64,000 nucleotides of DNA from Chloroflexota bacterium (GCA_016191845.1 JACPVF010000013.1:372001-436000); one strand, 5' to 3'; shown: positions 27,778 through 35,878, counted from the first letter of the stretch. Notes: a model not told the origin generated them from the sequence alone. Numbers and translations are program-made.

Positions 27778-28074
27778 ATGACCAAACCTCAACCGCCTGT
27801 TGTGAGTAGTTTCCCATGCACCGAATGTTCGGCGGGGATCATGCAGCCCCGCCTGTTGACCTATTTCACCTGGTTGAACGAGGAGTTGATTACGGTCCCT
27901 TCCTTCCCTGCCTGGGTATGTGACGTGTGCGGCCGCCGCGAATACGATGAACGGTCCATTTCCTGGCTGGACATGCTGCTCGACCCCAACGCGGGCGAGC
28001 CCACCCGCAAGAAAAAGATCGCCCCGCGTACCCGCCCAACGGCCAGGCCATCGCGACCTGCGCCCGAATCATAG
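27778..28074 (+). CDS. YgiT/MqsA-type zinc finger protein
   Basis: 98 residues. Two CxxC pairs (CTEC near 14-17 and CDVCG near 48-52) form a YgiT-type zinc finger, followed by the usual YDERSI. The C-terminus is a basic, Pro/Arg-rich tail instead of the helix-turn-helix of MqsA antitoxins. No toxin gene is adjacent, so a toxin-antitoxin role is not supported. It begins 8 nt after lepB. Confidence 0.78.
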   Translation: MTKPQPPVVSSFPCTECSAGIMQPRLLTYFTWLNEELITVPSFPAWVCDVCGRREYDERSISWLDMLLDPNAGEPTRKKKIAPRTRPTARPSRPAPES

Positions 28075-28090
28075 TACAAGGAAACCTGAC

Positions 28091-28645
28091 ATGGCGATGG
28101 ATACCTCCCCCCGCACCTTCCGCTTTCTGCCCGCTGACATCCTGACTTCGGGATATCGGCTGGTGGGCAAGGTGATGGCAGGGAGTACAGGCGTCCTCGG
28201 CATGTTGAATGACACCACCCATTCCACGCTGGAAGTCCACGACGCGCGCATGGCCCGTCTGCATGTGCCCACCAAACTGGTGGATCACTTCGAGGTGGTA
28301 CGCATGACCAAGCAGCGCGTCCACACCTTGTGCATGGCCCGCCGCGAGGATCTGGGTCCGCAGGCGCTGGTACGCGGCGGTTATACCAGCATCTCCGAAT
28401 ATCCCGCCCGCATCACCACGCAGGTCTTCGAGATCGAGGGCGTGCTGGAGATCCCAGGTCGTTTCGATTTCACCGCGTTGATGTCGGAGAGCGCGCGCGA
28501 GTTCATCCCCGTTTTCAACGCCACGCTGACGGCCATCCTGCTGCCCAACCTGCGCGTGGAGAGTCCCGCCATGCTGGTCAACCGCCGCCAGGTGGATATG
28601 ATCGCCTTGCTGGGTCAACGCGTCAAGGCGGAAAGCAAAAAATAG
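28091..28645 (+). CDS. Uncharacterised conserved protein
   Basis: 184 residues from ATG 28091 (AAGGAAA upstream); a longer open frame overlaps the previous gene and was not used. No signal peptide, span or known motif. The phrase VMAGSTGVLGMLNDTTHSTLEVHDARMARLH suggests a beta-rich domain of the kind that occurs in small regulatory proteins, but I cannot name it. Last gene of the lepB group, followed by a clear terminator. Confidence 0.72.
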   Translation: MAMDTSPRTFRFLPADILTSGYRLVGKVMAGSTGVLGMLNDTTHSTLEVHDARMARLHVPTKLVDHFEVVRMTKQRVHTLCMARREDLGPQALVRGGYTSISEYPARITTQVFEIEGVLEIPGRFDFTALMSESAREFIPVFNATLTAILLPNLRVESPAMLVNRRQVDMIALLGQRVKAESKK

Positions 28646-28682
28646 CCTGACCATCCGAGTGTAATTTCAAGTTTGTCTTCAG

Positions 28683-28709
28683 AAAAAGCATGTCGGTGAC
28701 ATGCTTTTT
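28683..28709 (+). terminator. Intrinsic terminator
   Basis: Arms AAAAAGCATGTC / GACATGCTTTTT around a 3-nt loop, then ATTTTT; closes the group that begins at 27164. Confidence 0.88.
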
Positions 28710-28786
28710 ATTTTTGCATTCAGCAAGAATCGGGTCGCCTGCGGGTTGCGTAATCCATAGAATCGGCGTTATAAGAAAGGAGCCTT

Positions 28787-29641
28787 ATGAACCCGTCCCC
28801 CTATTCCCAACTCGCCGAAGATTACCAGCGCATCGAGCAGGCCATCCAATATCTCGACGATCATTATCAGGATCAGCCCAGCCTCGAAGAGGTGGCCGCC
28901 AGCCTGGGATTGAGCGAGTTTCACTTTCAACGCTTGTTCACCCGCTGGGCAGGCATCAGCCCCAAACGTTTCCTGCAATTCGTCACCAAGGAACACGCCC
29001 GTGACCTGCTGCATCAGACCGAGAATTTACTGGATACCACCCATCAGGTCGGACTCTCCAGCCTGGGACGCCTGCACGACCTGATGGTCAGCACCGAGGC
29101 CGTTTCGCCAGGGGAATATAAATCGCGCGGCGCGGGCCTGACCATCCGCTACGGGCTGCATCCCACGCCCTTCGGCCCGTGTCTGATCGGCCTGACCGAG
29201 CGCGGGATCTGTCACCTGAGCTTTGTCCAGGAGCGTGAAGGAGACGCCATCGACACCCTGGTGGCAGATTGGGCCTCCGCCAAGATGATCGAAGACCAGA
29301 AGGCCACCGCCCCGTGGATGGGTCCCATTTTCGACCTGACCCAGCGCGGAGATCGCCCCCTGCACCTCTTCTTGCGCGGGACGAATTTCCAACTCAAGGT
29401 GTGGGAGGCGTTGTTGAGCGTCCCCGCTGGAACAGTGACCACCTACGAGCAGATCGCCGCGCGGATCGGTAAGCCGCAGGCGTTGCGAGCCGTCGGTACA
29501 GCCGTGGGACATAATCCCATCGCGGTACTCATTCCCTGCCATCGCGTCATCCGCAAGGTGGGCGAATTTGGCAATTATCGGTATGGACCTGCACGCAAGA
29601 AGGCTTTACTCGGCTGGGAAGCCTCACGGGTACAGGCATAA
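28787..29641 (+). CDS. Ada-type methylated-DNA-protein cysteine methyltransferase with AraC HTH
   Basis: 284 residues. An AraC-type helix-turn-helix (about 15-110; SLEEVAASLGLSEFHFQRLFTRW) is fused to an O6-alkylguanine-DNA methyltransferase domain with the suicide cysteine C251 in IPCHRVI. Compared with E. coli Ada it lacks the N-terminal zinc domain that reads phosphotriester damage, so it resembles the Ada middle-plus-C part. It repairs O6-methylguanine and may also regulate transcription. AAGGAG precedes ATG. Confidence 0.9.
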   Translation: MNPSPYSQLAEDYQRIEQAIQYLDDHYQDQPSLEEVAASLGLSEFHFQRLFTRWAGISPKRFLQFVTKEHARDLLHQTENLLDTTHQVGLSSLGRLHDLMVSTEAVSPGEYKSRGAGLTIRYGLHPTPFGPCLIGLTERGICHLSFVQEREGDAIDTLVADWASAKMIEDQKATAPWMGPIFDLTQRGDRPLHLFLRGTNFQLKVWEALLSVPAGTVTTYEQIAARIGKPQALRAVGTAVGHNPIAVLIPCHRVIRKVGEFGNYRYGPARKKALLGWEASRVQA

Positions 29642-29648
29642 ACAGAAT

Positions 29649-29769
29649 CTTCGCGCAGAGCGGAGTGAACAAACTTTGCTCACGCGGTCAAAACATAATG
29701 ACAATTATCTAGAGAACCTCGTCCTTCGACTACGCCGCCGCAAAACGGCGGCTCCGCTCTGGACGAAAA
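29649..29769. repeat. Dispersed repeat copies between ada-like and EamA genes
   Basis: A short copy at 29649-29667 (CTTCGCGCAGAGCGGAGTG) and a folded copy at 29721-29769 (CTTCGACTACGCCGCC, short loop, GGCGGCTCCGCTC). The second matches 7581-7646. Confidence 0.65.
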
Positions 29770-29782
29770 TACATGGAGAAAA

Positions 29783-30712
29783 ATGAAAACCAAGATCTGG
29801 GTCGCTTTACTGGCACTTTACATCGTTTGGGGCTCGACTTATCTGGCCATTCGCTTCGCCGTGGAAAGCATTCCGCCGTTCTTCCACGCAGGGCTGCGTT
29901 TTCTGATCGCGGGGCTGATCCTGTTGACTTGGCGCAAGGCAGCGGGTGATCCGCTCCCGACGCGCAAACAGTGGGGCTCGCTGTTCGTGGTCGGCACGTT
30001 GCTACTTCTGGGCGGCAATGGATTGGTTTCATGGGCCGAGCAGACCATCCCTTCGGGGATCGCGGCGTTGATCGTCGGTGCGGTGCCCATGTTCCTGGTG
30101 GTCGCCGAGGCCATCCGCCCTGGCGGCGTCAAGCCAACCCCGCGCGTCATCATCGGCTTGCTGATCGGCTTCTTCGGCATCTACCTGCTGGTGGGACCAT
30201 CCGAATTCTCGGGCGGGATGCACCTCAACCCGTTGGGCGTTATTGCCCTGCTGGTGGCGGCTTCCCTTTGGGCCACGGGTTCGATCTACAGCAAACACGC
30301 GGACCTACCCAAGTCTGCGCTGATGATGACGGGCGGCGAGATGCTCATGGGGAGCATTTCCCTGTTCCTCGTCAGCCTGCTGACGGGTGAGCTGAAAGGC
30401 TTCAGCTTCGCCCACGTGACGACCAACTCCTGGCTGGGGCTGGTCTATCTCATCACGGTCGGCTCGATGATCGGCTTCGTCTCGTACGCCTGGCTGCTGC
30501 AAAACGCACCTATTTCATTGGTGGCCACGTATGCCTACGTCAACCCGTTGGTGGCGGTCTTTCTCGGTTTCCTCTTCGCCAGCGAGGACCTGTCCTTGCG
30601 CATCCTGGCGGCCTCGATCATTATCATCGGGTCGGTGGTCTTTATCAATAGCGGAAACAGGCTCAAGGTCCAGCCAGACGCCAATGACGCGGTGATCACG
30701 GAAGAGGGCTGA
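29783..30712 (+). CDS. EamA-family transporter (YedA-like)
   Basis: 309 residues, about ten spans, two EamA repeats (YIVWGSTYLAIRFAVESIPPFF; second repeat with SLWATGSIYSKH). The wording is close to the YedA branch of the family. Probably a small-metabolite exporter; substrate unknown. GGAG lies upstream of ATG 29783. It is not a close copy of the EamA gene at 5469. Confidence 0.9.
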   Translation: MKTKIWVALLALYIVWGSTYLAIRFAVESIPPFFHAGLRFLIAGLILLTWRKAAGDPLPTRKQWGSLFVVGTLLLLGGNGLVSWAEQTIPSGIAALIVGAVPMFLVVAEAIRPGGVKPTPRVIIGLLIGFFGIYLLVGPSEFSGGMHLNPLGVIALLVAASLWATGSIYSKHADLPKSALMMTGGEMLMGSISLFLVSLLTGELKGFSFAHVTTNSWLGLVYLITVGSMIGFVSYAWLLQNAPISLVATYAYVNPLVAVFLGFLFASEDLSLRILAASIIIIGSVVFINSGNRLKVQPDANDAVITEEG

Positions 30713-30724
30713 TGGCCTTTCGAG

Positions 30725-30730
30725 TATACT
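30725..30730 (+). promoter_or_regulatory. Candidate -10 element, leaderless context
   Basis: TATACT ends 7 nt before ATG 30738, so a transcript from it would have almost no 5' leader. No good -35 is seen. Confidence 0.35.
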
Positions 30731-30737
30731 TTTTGGC

Positions 30738-31283
30738 ATGATCCGAAAACTCAACTTCCTGCTCCTCCTGACTCTGATCCTGCTGCCCACACTGACGGCC
30801 TGTCAGCCTGCTGAGGTCCTCGCACGCGGCGGGACTCTGCAGCTTGGCTCGGTCACCGAGAATTACGTGGAAGTGTCCATCGCACTGCAACGCAGCCAGA
30901 ATGACACGTACACCCTGACCGCCACCTTCACCCCGCTCGAAGCAGGCCTGCACCTCTATAGCAAGGACATCCCACCCACGGGCGTGGACGGCCTCGGCCG
31001 ACCGACCCTGCTGACCCTGCCAACGGACTCTGCACTCATGCAGGTCGGCGAGACGATGGAGAGCCAGCCAACACAAGCCGCATTCGAGGGGCCGAGCGAA
31101 CTGCGGGTCTATCCCGAGGGTCCCATCACGTTGAGCATCCCTGTGCTGCTGCCCGACGGACAGGACTGGCTCAACCAGCAGGTCCTCGTCACCTACATGG
31201 CCTGCAGTGACCGCGGCTGCCGCGCGCCCGTGGAGAACAAGTCCATTGCCATTCGCATCCCAACCAAGGGAATGCTGCAATAG
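30738..31283 (+). CDS. Lipoprotein resembling DsbD N-terminal (alpha) domain
   Basis: 181 residues. The signal peptide ends in lipobox LTAC. The body is beta-rich and ends with YMACSDRGCRAPVENKS, which resembles the paired-cysteine end of the DsbD alpha domain, the module that passes electrons to extracytoplasmic thiol proteins. The next gene is a thioredoxin-like lipoprotein 12 nt downstream, a sensible electron partner. No DsbD membrane part is present here. Assignment is by the C-terminal motif and context. Confidence 0.72.
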   Translation: MIRKLNFLLLLTLILLPTLTACQPAEVLARGGTLQLGSVTENYVEVSIALQRSQNDTYTLTATFTPLEAGLHLYSKDIPPTGVDGLGRPTLLTLPTDSALMQVGETMESQPTQAAFEGPSELRVYPEGPITLSIPVLLPDGQDWLNQQVLVTYMACSDRGCRAPVENKSIAIRIPTKGMLQ

Positions 31284-31295
31284 GCGGGAGGAAAT

Positions 31296-31841
31296 GTGTC
31301 AAAGAAATTTTCGTTGATGCTTGTCCCGCTGTTGGCTCTGGCTTGCAATGCGCTTGTCCCGCCCAGACAGGTTCCGCCTTCGCCTGAGCCTGTCGCGACA
31401 GAAGAAGTCTCCACCCCGACCAAGTCCGTTCCCCAGGACGCACCGACCGAATCCGTAGACCACGTCGTCACCCGACTCTATCAGTCGGGCGGCGACCTAA
31501 ACACCCAACTGGCAGAACATGCCCAGAAAGCTGCGGACCTGGGCCTGATCCCCGTCCTCGAATTTGACGCCACCTGGTGCCCGCCCTGTCAGGCCGTGGC
31601 AGCCAGCATCGAAGAAGAGAATCCGCTGATGATGAAGGCGCTCAAAGGCGTGTACCTGATCCGCGCTGATGCGGACGTGTGGGGCTGGGACAACGAGAAC
31701 CTGTCCTTCGAGGCCATCCCTGTCTACTTCAAGCTTGACGCGGACGGCCAGCCCACAGGCGACCAGATCGACGGCGGCGCGTGGGACAGGGACATTCCAG
31801 AAAATTTCGCCCCCGTGCTAAATGAGTTCTTCCACCAGTAA
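31296..31841 (+). CDS. Thioredoxin-fold lipoprotein
   Basis: 181 residues from GTG 31296, with GGGAGGAAA upstream. A lipobox (LALAC), a Pro/Thr/Glu-rich linker and a thioredoxin domain with active site WCPPC are present. It should catalyse thiol-disulfide exchange outside the cytoplasmic membrane. The cis-Pro expected after the active site is visible in FEAIPVYF. It forms an operon with the DsbD-alpha-like lipoprotein and is followed by a terminator. Confidence 0.87.
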   Translation: MSKKFSLMLVPLLALACNALVPPRQVPPSPEPVATEEVSTPTKSVPQDAPTESVDHVVTRLYQSGGDLNTQLAEHAQKAADLGLIPVLEFDATWCPPCQAVAASIEEENPLMMKALKGVYLIRADADVWGWDNENLSFEAIPVYFKLDADGQPTGDQIDGGAWDRDIPENFAPVLNEFFHQ

Positions 31842-31849
31842 AAACAATT

Positions 31850-31874
31850 GACGGTCACCTTCGAGGTGACCGTC
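31850..31874 (+). terminator. Intrinsic terminator
   Basis: Arms GACGGTCACCT / AGGTGACCGTC around TCG, followed by TTCTTTATTTTT. Confidence 0.88.
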
Positions 31875-31896
31875 TTCTTTATTTTTGGGAGTCCTG

Positions 31897-32208
31897 CTAT
31901 TTTCCTTTGCCGTCCAGCACCGAACTGAGACTCTTTCGATACTGGTCAAAGGCTGTCCTCCCTTTGGGAGTAAGGCAATATTCCGTATGAGGCATCTTCC
32001 CGCGAAAAGTCTTCTCCACCTCGACATAACCTGCCTCTTCCAACTTCGAAAGATGCACCGACAGGTTGCCTTTGGTCAGGTCACTTTCCTTGAGCAGGTA
32101 GAGAAAGTCTGCGGATTCCACGGCCGAAAGCAAAGCCACCAACATCAGCCGCGCTGGCTCGTGGATCACGCGGTCCAGGCCAGAAAGATTTTGAACGGAT
32201 GGACTCAT
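31897..32208 (-). CDS. Winged-helix transcriptional regulator
   Basis: 103 residues, a single winged-helix domain: LLYLLKESDLTKGNLSVHLSKLEEAGYV style recognition helix (DLTKGNLSVHLSKL) followed by a wing (KTFRGKMPHTEYCLTPKG). It resembles the small regulators that sit with a membrane protein and repress the shared operon. It overlaps the upstream membrane gene by 4 bp, and a palindromic site sits in the promoter of the pair, consistent with autoregulation. Confidence 0.87.
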   Translation of the reverse strand: MSPSVQNLSGLDRVIHEPARLMLVALLSAVESADFLYLLKESDLTKGNLSVHLSKLEEAGYVEVEKTFRGKMPHTEYCLTPKGRTAFDQYRKSLSSVLDGKGK

Positions 32209-32951
32209 GACTCCTCCATATAAGGCGCGGGGTTGGCCTTGCGATAGCGCAGGAAGGTGACAAACCCTGAGAGTACCAGAGGCAGGCCAGAGATCAAGAC
32301 CAGCAGGCCCAGACTGTTCAAGCTACGATTGATAACTTCCTGAACCGCAGGCTGATTAAGCGCAGGTTGTATGTCAACGGGGAGCACGGATAATCCCACT
32401 GTCCATTGCCAGATTCCAACAGCGATGCCCGCTAGCAGGAACAAGATTCCCAGCACGCGGAAACGGGCCACGCCTGTCCATCCTCCTGCCAGGATGCACA
32501 GCACTGCCCAGATCGTCCCCACGCCGATTGGGAACCAAACGGGCAAAGAGGACAACACGCCACCTATGGTCGCCAGCAGCGCGGAGACCACCAACAACCC
32601 GAAGATCGGCAGGAGGAGGAAGAGGATGACGTTGCGCAGCAGCATCAGTACTTGTGCGGTGGTCAGCCGATTCCCTCTCACAAAGCCCGTGCGCGGATAG
32701 GTGAAATGATCCTTCAGCCACCAAAGGGCCAACACGATCACCAGGAAACCAAACAGCTTCACCAGTGAAATGATGCCCACCACCGAGAGGACGTGCTCAG
32801 GGTTCGAAGCCTGAAACACGTTTCCCTGCAAGAGCAGGGTGCCTGCCAGCAGGATAAAAAAGATACCCGCGGCAATTTCGGTAAAGCCATCCATGAACCA
32901 GTATCCACGGGCGCGCTTTACAACCGAGTCGAGTTGAACATTGGTCTGCAT
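32205..32951 (-). CDS. Polytopic membrane protein, regulator-linked
   Basis: 248 residues with about six hydrophobic spans and no enzymatic motif. The N-terminus VKRARGYWFMDGFTEIAAGIFF is a typical opening of uncharacterised membrane proteins found next to PadR/ArsR-like regulators. AAGGAG lies 7 nt before ATG 32951. First gene of a two-gene operon with the winged-helix regulator; likely induced when the regulator releases its site. Confidence 0.8.
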   Translation of the reverse strand: MQTNVQLDSVVKRARGYWFMDGFTEIAAGIFFILLAGTLLLQGNVFQASNPEHVLSVVGIISLVKLFGFLVIVLALWWLKDHFTYPRTGFVRGNRLTTAQVLMLLRNVILFLLLPIFGLLVVSALLATIGGVLSSLPVWFPIGVGTIWAVLCILAGGWTGVARFRVLGILFLLAGIAVGIWQWTVGLSVLPVDIQPALNQPAVQEVINRSLNSLGLLVLISGLPLVLSGFVTFLRYRKANPAPYMEES

Positions 32952-32965
32952 TCTTGCTCCTTATA

Positions 32966-33007
32966 TAAACTAGTCTGTATAATAAACTAGTTTACACAAA
33001 GAGTCAA
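32966..33007 (-). promoter_or_regulatory. Promoter with palindromic operator for the membrane protein/wHTH operon
   Basis: On the minus strand, -35 TTGACT (33002-33007) and -10 TATTAT (32979-32984) are spaced by exactly 17 bp. A perfect 12-bp palindrome TAAACTAGTTTA (32983-32994) overlaps the spacer and -10, and a second half-site TAAACTAGT lies at 32966-32974, 17 bp away. The layout fits repression by the operon's own winged-helix protein. Confidence 0.75.
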
Positions 33008-33041
33008 GGAAATTCCAATGCAGCGCGACCGAGGAATCAAA

Positions 33042-33061
33042 AAGGCGGCTTACGCCGCCTT
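33042..33061 (-). terminator. Intrinsic terminator of the ABC operon
   Basis: Arms AAGGCGGC / GCCGCCTT around 4 nt, followed on the minus strand by TTTTT. It lies about 90 bp past the ATPase stop, after a dispersed repeat. Confidence 0.75.
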
Positions 33062-33069
33062 GATTATTT

Positions 33070-33151
33070 GCGTTGAACGAAGTCGAAATGCCTATTCTGC
33101 GTAACTCTGTCCTTCGACTACGGGACTGTATCCCTCCACTCAGGACGAAAA
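33070..33151. repeat. Dispersed repeat copies
   Basis: 33070-33091 holds GCGTTGAACGAAGTCGAAATGC. 33109-33151 holds GTCCTTCGACTACGGGACTG and ends CTCAGGACGAAAAC, a diverged version of 29721-29769. Confidence 0.55.
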
Positions 33152-33880
33152 CTAATGATCCCCACCCCTAGCCAGTGCCATGACCTCATCCTTCGTCTCG
33201 TAGATCTGCACCAGCTTACCATCACGCATCTGGAGCACACGGTCCACGTATTTGCACATGCGCAGGTCGTGTGTGACCATGATGCCCGCGCGGTTGTTCT
33301 CGTGGATCAGGTTGGCAAAGGTCTCCACCACCTGGAAGGCGCGCTCGGTGTCGAGCGAAGCGGTCGGCTCGTCGGCCAGCACCACGGTGGGATTGTGGAT
33401 CAGGGCGCGCGCAATCGCCACACGTTGCTGCTGTCCACCCGACATTTGCGCGGGCAGGTTATGCAGGCGGTCGTTCAATCCCAGGCGGGCCAGCAATTCC
33501 TGCGAGCGGACTCGTCCTGCGCGGTTGGCCTTGCCGTTCAGGCGCAGCATAAACTCTACATTTTCCTTGGCGGTCAGGTACGGAATCAGATTGTTGGACT
33601 GAAACGTGAAGCCGATCTTCTCACGGCGCAACACCACGCGCTGCTTCTCGCTCATCTTCGACAGGTCCTGCCCGTCGATCAGCACCTGCCCGCTGGTGGG
33701 CGTCAACAGCGCGGCCAGGATGGAGAGCATGGTCGTCTTACCCGAACCGCTCGGTCCGACCAGCGCCACGAACTCGCCCGAATTGACCTTGAATGAAACA
33801 TCGTCCACGGCGTTGATCTTGCTGCCGTCCACGCTAAAGGTCTTGATCACATTCTTGACTTCGAGTGCAACAGTGCTCAT
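33152..33880 (-). CDS. ABC transporter ATPase, MacB/LolD type
   Basis: 242 residues. Walker A GPSGSGKTT, Q-loop TFQSNNLIPYLTA, signature MSGGQQQRVAIARAL, Walker B VVLADEPTASLD and switch His in VTHD are all intact. It pairs with the FtsX-like permease 10 nt upstream in the same operon. Type VII ABC systems of this kind drive mechanotransmission for lipoprotein handling, antibiotic or peptide efflux, not classical import. Confidence 0.92.
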   Translation of the reverse strand: MSTVALEVKNVIKTFSVDGSKINAVDDVSFKVNSGEFVALVGPSGSGKTTMLSILAALLTPTSGQVLIDGQDLSKMSEKQRVVLRREKIGFTFQSNNLIPYLTAKENVEFMLRLNGKANRAGRVRSQELLARLGLNDRLHNLPAQMSGGQQQRVAIARALIHNPTVVLADEPTASLDTERAFQVVETFANLIHENNRAGIMVTHDLRMCKYVDRVLQMRDGKLVQIYETKDEVMALARGGDH

Positions 33881-33890
33881 CTCTCACTCC

Positions 33891-35045
33891 TTACGAAAGG
33901 CGCAGGGCCTTGAGCGGTTCGATGCGCACCGCATAAATAACGGAAACCAGTCCACCCGCGGGGCCGATGAACAGTAGCGCCGCGATAGCCAACGCTGAGG
34001 CATTGCCGTTGAACACCAGCGGAATGGTCGGCGGGAAGAACAGCGAGAAGACATACGTCAGCAGGCCGCCGATGCCCACACCGATGGCGGTCACCACCAT
34101 AATCTGGACCACGGCAGCAAATCCCACCACCCCATTCGACGAGCCGATGGCCTTCAGCACGCCGATCTGCGGCACCTTTTGCAGGATCTGGATCTGGAAG
34201 AAACCACCGATGACCAGTACGCCGATCAATAGCGTGAACGCGCCCTGCGTCTGCACTGTGCCCTGCTGGGCCGAGTAGCCAGGGATGTTGCTGATGGTGG
34301 TCTCGATATCTGTCACCTGGACGTTGGAGACGTTCGCTTCGATCTTCGACTTCATCGCCTCGGCCTGGCTCGGGTCTTCGAGCTTGACGGCGATCACGTT
34401 GATGTCTGGGACCGTTTTATTGGCTTCTGCCTCCGACTTGGGCCGCACCCGCTCCCAGGTCGAGGGCGGGACGAAGATAGTCGGCTGGAAGGTGTAGGCC
34501 TGACCCTCGGTCAGCCCCACCACCTTGAGGGTGAAGAACTCATCCTTGGTTCCTTGCGTGGAGCGGACGGTGATCTCGTCGCCGACCTTGATGTCAGAGC
34601 GCAGCGCCACGTTGCGGTCAATGACAGTTTCCTTGGCAAGCTGGGTCTGATAGGTGCGGCCTTCGATCACAGGCGGCAAGCCAGGTCGGCCCGCTTCCAC
34701 GCCCAACATCGAGACCTTGAGCACCTTGCCGTTATCGAGCATGATGGCGGTCGAGGAGGTAGAGATCGGTCCAGCGTCAGCGACGCCATCCACACGGCGA
34801 ACCGCTTTCAGGGCAGATTGGTCAAGTCGGCTGGAGGGGATGATGAAATCCGATTTGTCCAGGAAGACGATCAACTGTGCATCCAGGTTCGACACATACT
34901 GACGGTTGTTCGTCCCCAGCCCTTCGCCGAGGGCGGCGATGAACAACACCAGCAACGTGATCAATGCGATGACCAGCGCCACGAGGAAGAAGCGTCCGCG
35001 ATTGCGCCAGATCTCTTTAAGAGCAAGATAAATTGAAAGTCCCAT
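33891..35045 (-). CDS. FtsX-like ABC permease, MacB type
   Basis: 384 residues. One N-terminal span (about 16-40), a large external domain (about 45-260, MacB-PCD-like), then three C-terminal spans; the FtsX segment reads GVLKAIGSSNGVVGF. It forms a type VII ABC transporter with the ATPase just downstream. The redoxin gene ends 6 nt upstream, tying the transporter to redox functions. Substrate unknown. Confidence 0.9.
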   Translation of the reverse strand: MGLSIYLALKEIWRNRGRFFLVALVIALITLLVLFIAALGEGLGTNNRQYVSNLDAQLIVFLDKSDFIIPSSRLDQSALKAVRRVDGVADAGPISTSSTAIMLDNGKVLKVSMLGVEAGRPGLPPVIEGRTYQTQLAKETVIDRNVALRSDIKVGDEITVRSTQGTKDEFFTLKVVGLTEGQAYTFQPTIFVPPSTWERVRPKSEAEANKTVPDINVIAVKLEDPSQAEAMKSKIEANVSNVQVTDIETTISNIPGYSAQQGTVQTQGAFTLLIGVLVIGGFFQIQILQKVPQIGVLKAIGSSNGVVGFAAVVQIMVVTAIGVGIGGLLTYVFSLFFPPTIPLVFNGNASALAIAALLFIGPAGGLVSVIYAVRIEPLKALRLS

Positions 35046-35051
35046 ATATCC

Positions 35052-35651
35052 CTATTCGTGAAGCGGTTTTTCGAACGGTTCCGACCATTGCAGGCCCATC
35101 AGGCCGTGCAGCAACAAATCCACAGGCGGATGGTCGGCGATGTCTTCGTAATAATACGGCAGGCGGATGCGGCCATCTGTGCCGATGACAAACGTGCCCG
35201 ACATTTGGAAGGCGTCCTGCCCGGGCGGCGGAGTCTCGGGCTTGTAGCCCTTCGTCTGCTCCAGCCGACGATTGGACCGCCAGATATTAGGCGAAAGCAG
35301 CGTCTGCCAGAGCGTCCCACGCCCCAGACCGTAGGCCTGGTACGCCACCCGGGAAGGGTCCGCCAGGCAACGGATGCCCGCGGCACGCCTGACACAAAAT
35401 TCCTTCGCTTCGGCAGGTGTGGCGTGTGTCACCAAGGCCAGCGCCAGCCCCTTCTCCGCCAACTGCGGCTGGACCTCGACCAGGCGGTCGGTCATGTCCT
35501 TGCACTGTGGACAGCCGAAGTGGCGGGTGAATGCCAGTACCAATACCCTATCCTTCCAAAGCGAAGCCAGCTGGACAGGGCTCCCCTCCGTGTCCAAAAG
35601 TTCCACATTGGGGGCGGGATCGTTGAATTTTAGAGAAGCAAGTTTTGCCAT
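35052..35651 (-). CDS. AhpC/TSA-like redoxin (peroxiredoxin-like family)
   Basis: 199 residues of thioredoxin-type fold, opening LKFNDPAPNVELLDTEG with an active-site pair FGCPQC and the later strand FVIGTDGRIRLPYYYED. This is the AhpC-TSA_2/PRXL2-like group, so it likely reduces peroxides or disulfides in the cytoplasm. No signal peptide. It is the first gene of an operon with the MacB-type permease and ATPase, an unusual pairing. Confidence 0.85.
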   Translation of the reverse strand: MAKLASLKFNDPAPNVELLDTEGSPVQLASLWKDRVLVLAFTRHFGCPQCKDMTDRLVEVQPQLAEKGLALALVTHATPAEAKEFCVRRAAGIRCLADPSRVAYQAYGLGRGTLWQTLLSPNIWRSNRRLEQTKGYKPETPPPGQDAFQMSGTFVIGTDGRIRLPYYYEDIADHPPVDLLLHGLMGLQWSEPFEKPLHE

Positions 35652-35681
35652 ATTTGTTTTCCAGCACCATGAACTGAAATG

Positions 35682-35713
35682 AATAGCGGCCAGATTGTCA
35701 ACTGGCCGCTATT
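35682..35713 (-). terminator. Hairpin terminator candidate
   Basis: 12-bp arms AATAGCGGCCAG / CTGGCCGCTATT with an 8-nt loop, downstream of the Clp-fold gene on the minus strand. The T-run is poor on that strand. Confidence 0.6.
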
Positions 35714-35776
35714 TTCAGCGAAGAACACTTGCAAAAGCTATCAGGTTGCACAGGTTTTGCACAGATTTAGCCTTTT

Positions 35777-35864
35777 GTCATTGCGAGGGCGGTTTCTTCC
35801 GCCCGAAGCAATCTCGTGTTGCTTGAAAAGATGAGATTGCTTCGGCCTACGACCTCGCAATGAC
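35777..35864. repeat. Dispersed element with nested inverted repeats (MITE-like)
   Basis: Terminal inverted repeats GTCATTGCGAGG (35777-35788) and CCTCGCAATGAC (35853-35864) enclose a second pair, CGAAGCAATCTC (35804-35815) and GAGATTGCTTCG (35833-35844). The 88-bp unit carries no gene. A related half copy lies at 15307-15344. Confidence 0.75.
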
Positions 35865-35878
35865 GACCCACAACTTGG

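Noticed and set aside
27778-28074. Antitoxin of a toxin-antitoxin pair (MqsA-like)
   Set aside because: Zinc finger matches YgiT type but the DNA-binding domain and any small toxin gene are missing.
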